A stretch of DNA of 64,000 nucleotides from Actinomycetospora straminea. Lineage in GTDB: Bacteria > Actinomycetota > Actinomycetes > Mycobacteriales > Pseudonocardiaceae. Where the stretch lies: contig NZ_JAQZAN010000002.1 in NCBI RefSeq assembly GCF_028737255.1, positions 372,001 through 436,000 of the forward strand, given 5' to 3'. Shown here one piece after another: positions 30,211 to 39,466 of the stretch (the first letter of the stretch is position 1; each line of letters starts with the position of its first letter). Below the pieces are notes generated by a model. It was given only the letters and a program-made list of their open reading frames with translations, was not told the DNA's origin and made no database searches. Both the position numbers and the translations under genes were made by a program.

Positions 30211-31476
30211 TCAGTGGGCCACGGCGGCGGCGCCGTGTTCGTCGACGAGGGCGCCGCTGACGAAGCGGTCGAGGCCGAACGGCGCGACGAGGGGGTGGGG
30301 GCGGCCGTGGGCGAGGGTGTCGGCGAACGCCCAGCCCAGTCCCGGGGTGGCCTTGAAGCCGCCGGTGCCCCAGCCGCAGTTGAGGAAGACGTTCTCGTAC
30401 GGCGTGTGCCCGATGATCGGGCTCGCGTCCGGCGTGACGTCGACGATCCCGGCCCAGCTGCGCAGCAGGTGCGCGCGGGCGAAGACCGGGAAGAGCTCGA
30501 CGGCCGCGGCCATCTGGCGCTCGATGACGTGGAACGCGCCGCGCTGGCCGTAGCCGTTGTAGCTGTCGACGCCGGCGCCCATGACCAGCTCGCCCTTGTG
30601 GGCCTGCGAGACGTACACGTGCACCGCGTTCGACATGACGATCGTCGGGTGCACGGGCTCGAGGAGCTCGGAGACCAGGGCCTGCAGCGGGTGCGACTGC
30701 AGCGGCGCGCGCACGCCGAGCATGTCCAGCAGCGTCGACGTGTGCCCGGCGGCGCAGAGGGCGACGGTGCCGGCGGCGATGGTGCCGCGGGTGGTGCGCA
30801 CGCCGGTGACGCGGTCGGCGCCCGACCCTCCCGTGACGAACCCGGTGACCTCGCAGTCCTGGATGATGTCGATCCCGGCCTCGCTGGCGCGGCGGGCGAA
30901 GCCCCAGGCGACGTAGTCGTGCTTGGCGATGCCCGCCCGCGGCTGGAACGTCGCGCCCTGGACCGGGTAGCGGATGTCCGAGGAGACGTTGACGATCGGG
31001 CAGACCTTCGCCACCTCGTCGGGCCCGAGCCACTCGGCGTCGATGCCGTTGAGCTTGTTGGCCTCGACGCGGCGCACCGAGTCGCGGACGTCCTGCTCCG
31101 TGTGCGCGAGGTTGAGCACGCCGCGCTGGCTGAACAGGATCGGGTAGTCGAGGTCCTCCTCGAGCCCCTCCCAGAGCTCGAGCGCCCGCTCGTAGATGCC
31201 GGCGGACTCGTCCCAGAGGTAGTTCGAGCGGATGAGGGTGGTGTTGCGGGCCATGTTGCCGCCCGCGAGCCAGCCCTTCTCGAGCACCGCGACGTTCGTG
31301 ATGCCGAGCTTGGCGAGGTAGTGCGCGGTGGCCAGGCCGTGGCCCCCGCCGCCGACGATGACGACGTCGTAGGCCTTCTTCGGCTCGGCGTCGCGCCAGA
31401 GGTGGTCGGGGTGCTCGGGCAGGTCGGCGCCCGGGGGCTTCGGTGCGGTGTTCGGTGCGCTGGTGCCTGCGGTCAT
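30211..31476 (-). CDS. soxB: Sarcosine oxidase beta subunit
   Basis: The 421-residue flavoprotein starts at ATG 31476, overlapping the glyA stop (ATGA). It has [21 protein letters not shown] (residues 36-56) and the SoxB motifs [27 protein letters not shown] and [17 protein letters not shown]. This subunit holds the FAD and FMN sites and oxidises sarcosine. It is close in pattern to the mgdA product at 49184, but operon context with glyA and dimethylglycine oxidase supports sarcosine as substrate. Confidence 0.95.
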   Translation of the reverse strand: MTAGTSAPNTAPKPPGADLPEHPDHLWRDAEPKKAYDVVIVGGGGHGLATAHYLAKLGITNVAVLEKGWLAGGNMARNTTLIRSNYLWDESAGIYERALELWEGLEEDLDYPILFSQRGVLNLAHTEQDVRDSVRRVEANKLNGIDAEWLGPDEVAKVCPIVNVSSDIRYPVQGATFQPRAGIAKHDYVAWGFARRASEAGIDIIQDCEVTGFVTGGSGADRVTGVRTTRGTIAAGTVALCAAGHTSTLLDMLGVRAPLQSHPLQALVSELLEPVHPTIVMSNAVHVYVSQAHKGELVMGAGVDSYNGYGQRGAFHVIERQMAAAVELFPVFARAHLLRSWAGIVDVTPDASPIIGHTPYENVFLNCGWGTGGFKATPGLGWAFADTLAHGRPHPLVAPFGLDRFVSGALVDEHGAAAVAH

Positions 31477-32762
31477 GCCGGCGTCTCCGTCTCGAGGGGG
31501 TGGCGGGCGGCGAGGGCGGCGACCCGCTGCGCGAGCGCGTCGATCTCGGTCTCGGTGACCTGCGGGCGCAGGGCGAGGGCGACGACGTCGGCGGCCTCGC
31601 GGAAGTCGTCGGCGTCGAACCCGCGGGCGGCGAGCGCGGCGGTGCCGATGCGGACGCCGGAGCTGACCATCGGCGGGCGCGGGTCGAAGGGGACCGCGTT
31701 GCGGTTGACCGTGATCCCGACGCGGCGCAGGCGCTCCTCGGCCTGCCGGCCGTCGAGCTCGGCCTCGCGCAGGTCGACCAGCACGAGGTGGACGTCGGTG
31801 CCGCCGGAGACGACGCCGAGCCCGGGCTCGGCGAGGAGGCGCTCGGCGAGGAGGCGGGCACCGGTGAGCGTGCGCTCCTGGCGCTGTGCGAACTCCGGCT
31901 CGCCGGCGAGCTTGAAGGCGACCGCTTTGGCCGCGATGACGTGCTCGAGCGGGCCGCCCTGCTGACCGGGGAAGACGCTGGAGTTCAGCTTCTTCGCGAG
32001 CTCGCGGTCGCCGGCGAGGATGATGCCGCCGCGGGGGCCGCCGAGGGTCTTGTGCGTCGTCGAGGTGACGACGTGCGCGTGCGGCACCGGCGACGGGTGC
32101 AGGCCCGCGGCGACGAGGCCGGCGAAGTGGGCCATGTCGACCATGAGGTAGGCGCCGACCTCGTCGGCGATCGCGCGGAACGCCGCGAAGTCGAGCCGGC
32201 GCGGGTACGCCGACCAGCCGGCGACGATGAGCTTCGGGCGGCGCTCGTGGGCGAGCCGGCGGACCTCGTCCATGTCGACGCGCTGGTCCTCGGCGCGCAC
32301 GTGGTAGGCCGCGACGTCGTAGAGGCGCCCCGAGAAGTTCAGGTGCATGCCGTGGGTGAGGTGGCCGCCGTGGGCGAGCGCGAGGCCGAGGATCGTGTCG
32401 CCCGGCTCGAGCAGCGCCGCCATCACCGCGGCGTTGGCCTGCGCGCCCGAGTGCGGCTGCACGTTGGCGTACTGCGCGCCGAACAGGGCGCAGACCCGGT
32501 CGATCGCGAGCTGCTCGATCACGTCGACGTGCTCGCAGCCGCCGTAGTAGCGCCGGCCGGGGTAGCCCTCGGCGTACTTGTTGGTCAGGACGGAGCCCTG
32601 GGCCTGGCGGACCGCGAGCGGCGCGACGTTCTCGCTCGCGATCATCTCGAGCGTCCGGTCCTGCCGGCGGACCTCGTGCTGCACCTGGGCGTGCACCTCG
32701 GGGTCGGCCTCGGCGAGCGTCCGGTCGAGCGTTCGGGCTGCGGGGGCGACTGTGATCGTCAT
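31473..32762 (-). CDS. glyA: Serine hydroxymethyltransferase
   Basis: The 429-residue PLP enzyme has [39 protein letters not shown] and [16 protein letters not shown], where the Lys in HKTL carries PLP. It joins glycine and methylene-THF to form serine. As first gene of the sox operon it would consume both products of sarcosine oxidation. The chromosome probably also has a housekeeping glyA. A good promoter (TTGACC-18-TACAGT, 32835-32806) and a palindrome lie upstream. Confidence 0.95.
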   Translation of the reverse strand: MTITVAPAARTLDRTLAEADPEVHAQVQHEVRRQDRTLEMIASENVAPLAVRQAQGSVLTNKYAEGYPGRRYYGGCEHVDVIEQLAIDRVCALFGAQYANVQPHSGAQANAAVMAALLEPGDTILGLALAHGGHLTHGMHLNFSGRLYDVAAYHVRAEDQRVDMDEVRRLAHERRPKLIVAGWSAYPRRLDFAAFRAIADEVGAYLMVDMAHFAGLVAAGLHPSPVPHAHVVTSTTHKTLGGPRGGIILAGDRELAKKLNSSVFPGQQGGPLEHVIAAKAVAFKLAGEPEFAQRQERTLTGARLLAERLLAEPGLGVVSGGTDVHLVLVDLREAELDGRQAEERLRRVGITVNRNAVPFDPRPPMVSSGVRIGTAALAARGFDADDFREAADVVALALRPQVTETEIDALAQRVAALAARHPLETETPA

Positions 32763-32784
32763 CCGCGATCCTCATCGTAGCCAA

Positions 32785-32796
32785 CTGATATATCTG
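32785..32796 (-). promoter_or_regulatory. Palindromic operator candidate upstream of glyA
   Basis: CTGATATATCTG is centred on the perfect palindrome GATATATC and differs from symmetry only at its second and eleventh positions. It lies between the predicted -10 and the glyA start, 23-34 bases from the ATG, and resembles the element in the sdaA-gntR gap. Confidence 0.45.
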
Positions 32797-32805
32797 ACGC
32801 CGATG

Positions 32806-32835
32806 ACTGTAGACAGGAGCGTTTGGCAGGGTCAA
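32806..32835 (-). promoter_or_regulatory. Predicted promoter of the glyA-soxBDAG-dmg operon
   Basis: On the minus strand TTGACC (32835-32830) and TACAGT (32811-32806) are 18 bases apart, close to the housekeeping consensus. Initiation would fall next to the palindrome at 32785. Confidence 0.55.
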
Positions 32836-32871
32836 CACTTGGGGCGCGCCGGATGTGGAGGAGGTCGCGGG

Positions 32872-33114
32872 ATGCGCGAGGGCACGCGGGAGGGTTCGGT
32901 CGACGCCGAGCAGTGGGCGGCCGGGTTCGAGATGGGCCGGCTGGACCAGGCGCTGGCCGCACGGGTGCTGCGCGACCAGAAGGTCGGGCTGACGATCCGC
33001 AGCGTCAACAGCGACGAGGCCGCGGTGATCGCGCGGCGGTACGGCTACGAGCTGGATGTGCGCCCGGTCGAGGAGCCGGGGCGCGTGTGGGCGGTGTTCT
33101 CGCCGGTGGCGTGA
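32872..33114 (+). CDS. Small conserved-looking hypothetical protein
   Basis: ATG 32872 with GGAGGAGG upstream gives 80 residues, including [50 protein letters not shown]. It reads like a small alpha/beta domain with no signal peptide. I do not recognise it. It is divergent from glyA, so its promoter lies within the same regulated gap. Confidence 0.6.
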   Translation: MREGTREGSVDAEQWAAGFEMGRLDQALAARVLRDQKVGLTIRSVNSDEAAVIARRYGYELDVRPVEEPGRVWAVFSPVA

Positions 33115-33124
33115 GCCGGCGGGG

Positions 33125-33307
33125 TCAGTCCCCGGGCGTCACGAACAGCGTGCTCATGGACGTCTGGCCGTCGAGGCCGCCGGAGAGCGGGTGGCCGATG
33201 ACCAGCTCCGTGCCCGTGACGACCAGCAGCGCGAACAGGAAGACGCCCAGGGCCGTGAGGACGTACCGGGTGGGGCCGCCGGACGCCGTGCGCTCTCGTC
33301 TGGTCAC
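33125..33307 (-). CDS. Small single-span membrane protein, unknown
   Basis: GTG 33307 gives a 60-residue product with one strong hydrophobic helix, [24 protein letters not shown], between a basic N-terminus and a polar tail. There is no strong ribosome site, so the start is uncertain. Function unknown. Confidence 0.5.
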   Translation of the reverse strand: MTRRERTASGGPTRYVLTALGVFLFALLVVTGTELVIGHPLSGGLDGQTSMSTLFVTPGD

Positions 33308-33360
33308 GGAGAGACAACGACCCGCCCGGTCGGGCGATACGTCGCGCCGTGGAGTCGGCG

Positions 33361-33621
33361 TCAGCCGGCGGCGCCCGCCGCCCTCTCCAGCGCGACGGCC
33401 GCCGCCCACCCCCCGACCGCGGGCACCACGGACAGCGCCGCCGCACGAGAACGCCACCCGGCGCGGGCCACCGTGAGCGCGACGGCCACGAGGTAGGCGC
33501 AACCGTGGACCGGGCCGACGAGCGCGGCGACGCCGTCGAGGTGCACCGTCGCGAGGTTCGCGAGCAGGACCACGAGGCTGACGAGCTCGACGGTGGCGGC
33601 GAGGCGCAGCGGCACGCTCAC
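33361..33621 (-). CDS. DUF3817-like small membrane protein
   Basis: The 86-residue protein has three hydrophobic helices and the VELVSLVVLLANL...GPVHGCAYLV pattern seen in DUF3817 membrane proteins. GTG 33621 overlaps the upstream stop (GTGA), so it is the last gene of a short operon with the DJ-1 and DUF2269-like genes. Function unknown. Confidence 0.65.
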   Translation of the reverse strand: MSVPLRLAATVELVSLVVLLANLATVHLDGVAALVGPVHGCAYLVAVALTVARAGWRSRAAALSVVPAVGGWAAAVALERAAGAAG

Positions 33622-34073
33622 ACCCCCGTGCTCGAGCCGGGCCGCACGATCATCAGCACCGTCACCACCGCCCAGAGCAGGTTGAACACGCCGGTAACGG
33701 CGGCGAGCCGGCCGGTCGTGGCGACCAGGGCCTCGCGCGGACCGGCGCCCTCCAGCAGCGCCCGCTGGCGGGGCAGGACCATCCCCGCGAGCACGCCTGC
33801 CGCCGCCACGGTCAGCACGATCGACACGAGCACCCACGGCTCGGTGAGCACGCCCATCGACGACGCCGTGGCGAGCCCGAACACCGGGACGGCGACGCCG
33901 ACGAGGGCATAGGTGCGGCAGATGCGGGCGAGCACGGGCAGCCTCGCCGCCGCGCCGGGCTCCTCGCCGAGCGCCCGCCGCGCCTCGGGCGGGAACATGC
34001 TCGCGGCCACGCAGACCGGCCCGATCGCCACGATCGCCGCCAGGACGTGGACGGCGAGCAGGACGGCACTCAT
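33618..34073 (-). CDS. DUF2269-like four-helix membrane protein
   Basis: The 151-residue product starts at ATG 34073, overlapping the DJ-1 gene stop (ATGA). It has four hydrophobic segments and begins SAVLLAVHVLAAIVAIGPVCVA, as DUF2269-type proteins do. Function unknown; co-transcription with the DJ-1-like gene is clear from the overlaps. Confidence 0.65.
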   Translation of the reverse strand: MSAVLLAVHVLAAIVAIGPVCVAASMFPPEARRALGEEPGAAARLPVLARICRTYALVGVAVPVFGLATASSMGVLTEPWVLVSIVLTVAAAGVLAGMVLPRQRALLEGAGPREALVATTGRLAAVTGVFNLLWAVVTVLMIVRPGSSTGV

Positions 34074-34702
34074 GCCGCCGACCGCCACACTGTCCCGCGC
34101 CGCTCGAGGCGGATGACCTGCTCGACGGCGTGCGCCACCTGCGGGCCGATCTCGCGTTCGAGCAGGTACAGGGCCAGGTCGAGACCGCAGGTGACGTTGC
34201 CGGCGCTGACGAGGTCGCCGTCGTCGACGACCCGTGCTTCCACCGGACGCGCGGCGGTGCCCTCGAGGTCCCGGCCCCGGTCGTGCGTGACGAGGGGACG
34301 GCCGTCGGCGAGCCCGCCCCACGCGACCAGCAGCGACCCGCCGCACACCGTGGCGACGACGGTGTCCGGGCGCTCGACGGCCTCGCGCAGGGCCGGGCCG
34401 AGCGGCCCGCGGCCCGCGCGGGCGAGCAGCGACGCGACGCTCCCCTCCTCCGTGGGGTCGAGCGACAGCGAGCCCGCGGCACCGGGCACGACGACGAGGT
34501 CGGCGGCCGCCGGGTCGAGCCGAGCCGACGCCGTGAGCGACACCGCGGGCAGCCCGCTCGGCACCGCGCGTGCCCCCTCGGCGCTGACGAGCTCGACGCT
34601 CACCGCGCCACCCGCGAGCCCGCCGCCGAGGTGCAGGACCTCGTAGGGCCCGAGCACGTCGAGGGGGTCGAAGCCGTCGAAGAGCACGATCTGGACGTCC
34701 AC
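34070..34702 (-). CDS. DJ-1/PfpI family protein
   Basis: The 210-residue product from GTG 34702 has the class I amidotransferase-like fold: VQIVLFDGFDPLDVLGPYEVL at the N-terminus and the nucleophile elbow VVATVCGGSLLVAWGGLADGR, whose Cys is the conserved reactive residue. Family members act as isonitrile hydratases, chaperone/glyoxalases or regulators; no AraC-type DNA-binding domain follows here. Its promoter region contains a MarR-type dyad and is shared with the divergent MarR gene, so it is probably induced under a chemical or oxidative stimulus. Confidence 0.8.
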   Translation of the reverse strand: MDVQIVLFDGFDPLDVLGPYEVLHLGGGLAGGAVSVELVSAEGARAVPSGLPAVSLTASARLDPAAADLVVVPGAAGSLSLDPTEEGSVASLLARAGRGPLGPALREAVERPDTVVATVCGGSLLVAWGGLADGRPLVTHDRGRDLEGTAARPVEARVVDDGDLVSAGNVTCGLDLALYLLEREIGPQVAHAVEQVIRLERRGTVWRSAA

Positions 34703-34723
34703 GGGCACCTCTCCCGGTCGCTG

Positions 34724-34744
34724 TGTTCCAGCCTGCCTGAAACA
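34724..34744. promoter_or_regulatory. Probable MarR operator between the DJ-1-like and marR genes
   Basis: TGTTCCA-N7-TGAAACA forms a 7-base inverted repeat with one mismatch, in the 84-bp divergent gap. The size and position suit autoregulation by the MarR protein at 34787. Confidence 0.5.
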
Positions 34745-34786
34745 TGTTACAGTCGGGCTGCACCCGCGGCCAGTAGGGTGCCCGCC

Positions 34787-35212
34787 GTGACGTCCGGGGA
34801 GCCACCGACCAGCCCGGCGTTCCTGCTCATGGCCCTCGGTCGCCGCCTCCGCGAGCAGGTCGAGGAGGGCCTGCGGGCGGAGGGGATCGCGCTGCGGCAC
34901 GTCGCGGCGCTTGGCCACCTCGCGGCTCGCCCGGGGCTGTCCTACAGCGAGCTCGCGCGGCGCGCGGGCGTCACCCCGCAGAGCATGCAGGCCACGCTGA
35001 CCGCCCTGGAGCAGCGCGGCGCCGTCACGCGGGGCACCGATCCCGGGCGCGGGCGCACCGCCGAGCTGCACGTCACCGAGGAGGGCGCCCGCCTGCGAGA
35101 GGTCGGGATGCGGATCGTCGCCGACATCGACGCGCGCCTCGCCGAGCGGTGGGGCGACGAGGAGCTCCGGGTGGTGACGGCGGCGCTCCTCGACGTGCTC
35201 CGGTCGCCGTGA
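34787..35212 (+). CDS. MarR-family regulator
   Basis: GTG 34787 gives 141 residues with a winged helix, LGHLAARPGLSYSELARRAGVTPQSMQATLTALEQRGAVTRGTDPGRGRTAELHVTEEG, of standard MarR type. It overlaps the following membrane protein gene by four bases (GTGA), and it is divergent from the DJ-1-like operon. It probably represses both. Confidence 0.87.
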   Translation: MTSGEPPTSPAFLLMALGRRLREQVEEGLRAEGIALRHVAALGHLAARPGLSYSELARRAGVTPQSMQATLTALEQRGAVTRGTDPGRGRTAELHVTEEGARLREVGMRIVADIDARLAERWGDEELRVVTAALLDVLRSP

Positions 35213-35652
35213 GCACCGCGTCCCGGGTCGGCGCGGTCCTGCGCACCGTCGCCCGCGTCGTGCTCGGTCTCGCGCTGATCGGCGCCGGGACGGCGCACCT
35301 CACCGTCGCCCGGGTCGCGTTCCGGGCGCAGGTGCCGTCGTGGTTCCCCGCCGACGCCGATGTCGTCGTGGTTGTGTCCGGCGTCGTCGAGATCCTCCTC
35401 GGCCTGGCGCTCCTGGTGTTCGCCCGGCGGCGCGTCGTCGTCGGCCTCGTCGTCGCGGCGTTCTTCGTCGTGATCTTCCCGGGCAACGTCGCGCAGTACC
35501 TCGAGGGGCGCTCCGCCTTCGGGCTCGACACCGACCGGGAGCGGGCCGTGCGCCTGCTCTACCAGCCGGTCCTCGTCGCCTGGGCCCTGTGGTGCACCGG
35601 GGCGTGGACGTGGCTGCGCGCGCGGGTGGGGGCGGCTCAGCGCTCGAGGTGA
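35209..35652 (+). CDS. DoxX-like membrane protein
   Basis: The 147-residue product has four hydrophobic segments and RVVLGLALIGAGTAHLTVARVAFRAQVPSWFP, a DoxX-type start. It is co-translated with the MarR gene. Its 3' end overlaps the convergent TetR gene by 16 bases. Such proteins are linked to redox stress in some bacteria, but the role here is unknown. Confidence 0.75.
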   Translation: MSTASRVGAVLRTVARVVLGLALIGAGTAHLTVARVAFRAQVPSWFPADADVVVVVSGVVEILLGLALLVFARRRVVVGLVVAAFFVVIFPGNVAQYLEGRSAFGLDTDRERAVRLLYQPVLVAWALWCTGAWTWLRARVGAAQRSR

Positions 35653-36266
35653 CCGGCCACGCGCAGCGCGAACTCGACGTACTGGTCGGCGACCTGCTCG
35701 GCGGTGAGGGCACCGTGCGGGGAGAACCACCGCGCCACGCTCACGCACATCTCCCGGATCGCGAACGACGCGAGCGCGGGGGATTCGACGCGGAGCTCGC
35801 CCGCCGCGACGCCGGCGGCGATCACCGCGCGCAGCGCGTGCTCGTGCTCGCGACGACGGGCCTGCATCTCGCCGACGGCGGGCTCGGCGAGGCTGCCGGT
35901 GTCCCGGTTGACCACCAGCGCCTCGCGCCGGTGGGTGACGTGGCGGTGGACGTAGACGTGCGTGGCCTTGCGGAGCTGTTCCACGGGCGGGTCGGCCGGA
36001 TCGACCACCCGGTGGAAGTCGGCGAGCACGCCGGCGGTGGCGCGGTCGACGATCGTGAGCAGCAGGTCGTGCTTGGACCCCATGTGGTTGTAGAGGCTGG
36101 GGGTGCGGACCCGGAGGACCTCGGCGATCTGGCTCAGCGCCGTGCCGTGGTAGCCGCGTTGAGCGAAGAGCGTGAGCGCCGCGTCGAGGACGACGTCGGG
36201 CGTCAGCGCCGTGCGGGTGGCGCGCGGCTCCGCGAGGTCGGCCGGGTTCGTGCTCACGGCCGACAT
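35637..36266 (-). CDS. TetR-family repressor of the acyl-CoA/molybdenum hydroxylase operon
   Basis: The 209-residue protein has an N-terminal TetR helix-turn-helix, VVLDAALTLFAQRGYHGTALSQIAEVLRVRTPSLYNHMGSKHDLL, and a longer ligand domain. It is divergent from the acyl-CoA synthetase at 36362, with repeats of AACGAGCG in the 95-bp gap between them. It probably senses an acyl-CoA or related intermediate. Confidence 0.87.
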   Translation of the reverse strand: MSAVSTNPADLAEPRATRTALTPDVVLDAALTLFAQRGYHGTALSQIAEVLRVRTPSLYNHMGSKHDLLLTIVDRATAGVLADFHRVVDPADPPVEQLRKATHVYVHRHVTHRREALVVNRDTGSLAEPAVGEMQARRREHEHALRAVIAAGVAAGELRVESPALASFAIREMCVSVARWFSPHGALTAEQVADQYVEFALRVAGHLER

Positions 36267-36278
36267 GGTGCCACGACG

Positions 36279-36342
36279 AACGAGCGCTAGTGAGCCTTGT
36301 GGAGAAGACGTGACGCTCGCTACCGTCCGACTAACGAGCGTT
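36279..36342. promoter_or_regulatory. Repeated TetR operator half-sites
   Basis: AACGAGCGCT (36279-36288), the inverted GACGCTCGCT (36312-36321) and AACGAGCGTT (36333-36342) share the core ACGAGCG. The last copy is a palindrome, AACG-AG-CGTT. The three lie in the divergent gap between the TetR gene and the acyl-CoA synthetase. Confidence 0.55.
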
Positions 36343-36361
36343 CATCAGCCCGGGAGGCGCG

Positions 36362-37906
36362 ATGCTGCGAACCGAGGTGATCCGGCCCCTCCACGCCCTG
36401 CTGGAGGGCCACGCCGCCGCCCGTCCCGCGGACGTCGCGTTCACCGACGACGTGCGGTCGGTGACGTGGGCGGAGCTCGCCACGTCGACCCGCAGGCTCG
36501 CCGGCCACCTGGTCGCGCTCGGGGTGGCCCCCGGCGACCGCGTCGCGATGGTGATGGGCAACGCGGTCGAGGTCGCGGAGACCTACCTCGCGGTCCCCCG
36601 GGCCGCCGCGATCGCGGTGTGCCTCAACCCGGACGCGGCGGCGGCGGAGCTCGAGTACATGCTCGCCGACTCCGGGGCCCGCGCCGTGGTCACCGACGCC
36701 GCGCACGCCGACCTGGTCGCGGGCCTGGTGGGACCCGACGTCGCGGTGGTGCTCGTCGGCGGCACCCGGCCGGGATGGGCGTCCTACGCCGACCTGCTCG
36801 CCCGCGAGCCCGGGGTCGTCGCCCCCGACCCCGCCGACCTCGACGTCACCGCCTACATGCTCTACACGTCCGGCACCACCGGGCGCCCCAAGGGCGTGGA
36901 GCTCAGCCTGCGCAGCTGCCTCTGGGTGGTCGCCGCGTGCTGGGCCCCGATCGTCGGCCTCGGTCCCGACGACGTCGTGCTCTCGGCGCTGCCGCTGTTC
37001 CACTCCTACGCCCTCGACATGTGTGTGCTGGCCGTGGTCGCGACCGGCGCGAGCGAGCGCATCCTGCCGCGGTTCTCCCCCACCCGGATCCTCGAGATGC
37101 TGGGCGGACCCGACCGCTACACCGTCCTGCCCGGCGTCCCCACCGGCTTCTCCTACCTGCTGCAGGCGGCGGGCGACCGGCCGCCGGCCCACCGCCTGCG
37201 CCTCGCGGTCTCGGCGGGCGCCATCCTGCCCGCGGCGGTCGACGAGGCCTTCGAGCGCGTGTTCGGGGTCCAGCTGCTGGACGGCTACGGCATCACCGAG
37301 ACCTCCACGATGGTCGTCATGAACTGGCCGCACGGCACGCGGCCCTACGGCTCGTGCGGCCTCCCGCTGCCGGGCCTCGCGGTCCGGCTGGTCGACCCCG
37401 CGACCGGCACCGACGCCCCGCCCGGCGGCGAGGGCGAGCTGTGGGTGCGCGGGCCGAGCGTCATGCGCGGCTACTGGAACAAGCCGGAGCAGACCGCGAG
37501 CGTGCTCGTCGACGGCTGGTACCGCACCGGCGACCTCGCCCGCGCCGACGCCGACGGCTACCTGACGATCAGCGGGCGTACCAAGGAGATGATCATCCGC
37601 GGCGGCGAGAACATCTACCCCGCCGAGGTCGAGAACGCACTGCTCGACGCGCCCGGCGTGGCCGACGCGGCGGTCGTCGGCCGGGCCCACCCCGATCTCG
37701 GGGAGGTGCCGGTGGCGTTCGTCGTCCCGGGGAGCGGTGCCGAGATCGATCCCGAGGTCGTCACGGCGCACTGCCGGGAGCGGCTCACCTGGTTCAAGGT
37801 CCCCACCGACGTCCGCACCGTCGACGTCATCCCGCGCACGGGCTCCGGGAAGATCAAGCGCTTCGAGCTGGCGCGGCTGCTCACCGACGCCGAGGTGACG
37901 GCATGA
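36362..37906 (+). CDS. Acyl-CoA synthetase (AMP-forming), substrate unknown
   Basis: ATG 36362 with GGGAGG upstream opens a 514-residue ANL-superfamily ligase. The AMP loop is YTSGTTGRPKGVELS, the adenine motif DGYGITETSTM, the hinge YRTGDLARADADGYLTISGRTKEMIIRGGENIYPAEVE, and the C-terminal lysine lies in RTGSGKIKR. It would activate a carboxylic acid as its CoA thioester. The operon continues with an MBL-fold hydrolase, an SDR and a molybdenum hydroxylase, suggesting breakdown of an unusual, perhaps cyclic or heteroaromatic, acid. Confidence 0.9.
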   Translation: MLRTEVIRPLHALLEGHAAARPADVAFTDDVRSVTWAELATSTRRLAGHLVALGVAPGDRVAMVMGNAVEVAETYLAVPRAAAIAVCLNPDAAAAELEYMLADSGARAVVTDAAHADLVAGLVGPDVAVVLVGGTRPGWASYADLLAREPGVVAPDPADLDVTAYMLYTSGTTGRPKGVELSLRSCLWVVAACWAPIVGLGPDDVVLSALPLFHSYALDMCVLAVVATGASERILPRFSPTRILEMLGGPDRYTVLPGVPTGFSYLLQAAGDRPPAHRLRLAVSAGAILPAAVDEAFERVFGVQLLDGYGITETSTMVVMNWPHGTRPYGSCGLPLPGLAVRLVDPATGTDAPPGGEGELWVRGPSVMRGYWNKPEQTASVLVDGWYRTGDLARADADGYLTISGRTKEMIIRGGENIYPAEVENALLDAPGVADAAVVGRAHPDLGEVPVAFVVPGSGAEIDPEVVTAHCRERLTWFKVPTDVRTVDVIPRTGSGKIKRFELARLLTDAEVTA

Positions 37907-38694
37907 GGGTCGGCGACCTCGAGATCGTCCCCGTGATCGACGGGACCGGGCGCGAGCGAGCCCGCGAGGTGCTCACCGCGCCGGGCGGCGACCGGTGGGC
38001 CTGCCACCCCGAGCACCTGGACGCCCACGGCGACCTCGAGCTGACGCTCGGCGGTTTCCTCCTGCGCACCGGTGACCGGCTCGTGCTCGTCGACACGGGC
38101 GTCGGCCGCATCCACAACGACCAGTACGCGGGCGGCGGGTTCCTCGACGCCCTCGCCGCGCTCGGCGTCACCACCGACCAGGTCACCGACGTGGTGTTCA
38201 CCCACCTGCACTTCGACCACGTCGGCTGGGCCACCAGCAAGGGCGAGGTCGTCTTCGACCGGGCCACCTGCCGCGTGCACGAGGCGGACTGGGCGCACTT
38301 CGTCGAGGCCGCCGACGCCGACCCGGGCGCGGTGCGCAAGCTCGCGCCGCTGCGCGAGCGCCTCGCGACCTTCGACGCCGAGCACACGGTCGCCCCCGGG
38401 CTCGACGCCCGCCCGACGCCGGGCCACACCCCTGGCTCGACCAGCTACGTCGTCTCCAGCCGCGGCGAGCGCGCCCTGCTCATCGGCGACGTGGCCCACT
38501 CGGTGGTGGAGCTCGAGGAGCCCGACTGGCAGGCCGTGTTCGACGTCGACCCCGTCGCCGCCCAGGCGGTGCGCCACCGCCTCGCCGACGAGGTCGCCGC
38601 CACCGGCGACCTCGTCGCCGCCGCCCACTTCCCCGGCCTCGCGTTCGGCCGGATCGTCACCGTCGGCGGCCGGCGCCGCTTCACCGTCGTCTAG
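37903..38694 (+). CDS. Metallo-beta-lactamase-fold hydrolase
   Basis: The 263-residue product overlaps the synthetase stop (ATGA). It has the metal motif FTHLHFDHVGW (HxHxDH), PTPGHTPGSTSYVVSS, LLIGDVAHS and AAHFPGLAFGR, so the dinuclear metal site looks intact. The family includes lactonases, thioesterases and other hydrolases. In this operon a lactone- or thioester-cleaving role is plausible. Confidence 0.88.
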   Translation: MRVGDLEIVPVIDGTGRERAREVLTAPGGDRWACHPEHLDAHGDLELTLGGFLLRTGDRLVLVDTGVGRIHNDQYAGGGFLDALAALGVTTDQVTDVVFTHLHFDHVGWATSKGEVVFDRATCRVHEADWAHFVEAADADPGAVRKLAPLRERLATFDAEHTVAPGLDARPTPGHTPGSTSYVVSSRGERALLIGDVAHSVVELEEPDWQAVFDVDPVAAQAVRHRLADEVAATGDLVAAAHFPGLAFGRIVTVGGRRRFTVV

Positions 38695-38701
38695 GAGAGC
38701 C

Positions 38702-39466
38702 ATGGATCTGCAGCTCGCCGGCACCACCGTGCTGGTCACCGGGGCCGGCCAGGGTCTCGGCCGCGCCATCGGCGAGGCCTTCGCCGCCGAGGGCGCCCAG
38801 GTCGCGTTCGGCCACCACACCTCGTCCGGCGGCGCCGAGGAGGCCGCCGCGGCCGCCCGCGCCGCCGGCGTGAAGGCCATCGCGGTCGCCGTCGACACCC
38901 GCGACGACGACGCCGTGGGCCGCGCGGTCGCGACCGTCGAGTCGGAGCTCGGGCCGATCGGCGTGCTCGTCAACAACGCCGCGGTGACCAGTCGCGGCCG
39001 CTTCCTCGAGCGCTCGGCCGACGAGTTCGCCGCCGAGATCGACGTGACCGTCACCGGCACCGTGCGGATCTCGCACGCCGTCGCCCGGCGCATGGCCGAG
39101 CACGGCGGTGGCGCGATCGTCTCGCTGATGGGCGACTCGGGACGCGTCGGCGAGTCGGGGCTCACCGTCACCGCGACCGCCCGGAGCTCGACCCTCGGGC
39201 TGACGAAGTCGCTGGCCAAGGAGCTGGCGCGCCACGGCATCCGCGCGAACGCGGTGTCGATCGGCCTGGTGCAGACCGATCGGTTCGCCGACCACGCCGG
39301 CGGCACCGACGACGAGCGCCTGAAGAAGATCACCGCGCTCTACCCGCTGCGCCGCCTCGGGCGCCCCGAGGACGTGACCCCGACGATCCTGCTGCTCGCC
39401 TCGCCGTGCTCGTCCTGGACCACCGGCCAGGTCGTCTCGGTCAACGGCGGGTTCGCGATGCCGTGA
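38702..39466 (+). CDS. SDR-family protein lacking the YxxxK catalytic pair
   Basis: The 254-residue protein starts at ATG 38702 behind AGGAGAGC. The Rossmann motif TGAGQGLGRAIG and the NNAAVTSRG motif are normal. Where SDRs have YSASK, this protein reads TATAR (in GLTVTATARSSTLGLTKSL), so both the catalytic Tyr and Lys are replaced. The rest (AKELARHGIRANAVSIG, WTTGQVVSVNGGF) is typical. It may be a hydratase-like or non-redox member, or use a different acid/base. It overlaps the next gene by one base (TGATG). Confidence 0.8.
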   Translation: MDLQLAGTTVLVTGAGQGLGRAIGEAFAAEGAQVAFGHHTSSGGAEEAAAAARAAGVKAIAVAVDTRDDDAVGRAVATVESELGPIGVLVNNAAVTSRGRFLERSADEFAAEIDVTVTGTVRISHAVARRMAEHGGGAIVSLMGDSGRVGESGLTVTATARSSTLGLTKSLAKELARHGIRANAVSIGLVQTDRFADHAGGTDDERLKKITALYPLRRLGRPEDVTPTILLLASPCSSWTTGQVVSVNGGFAMP

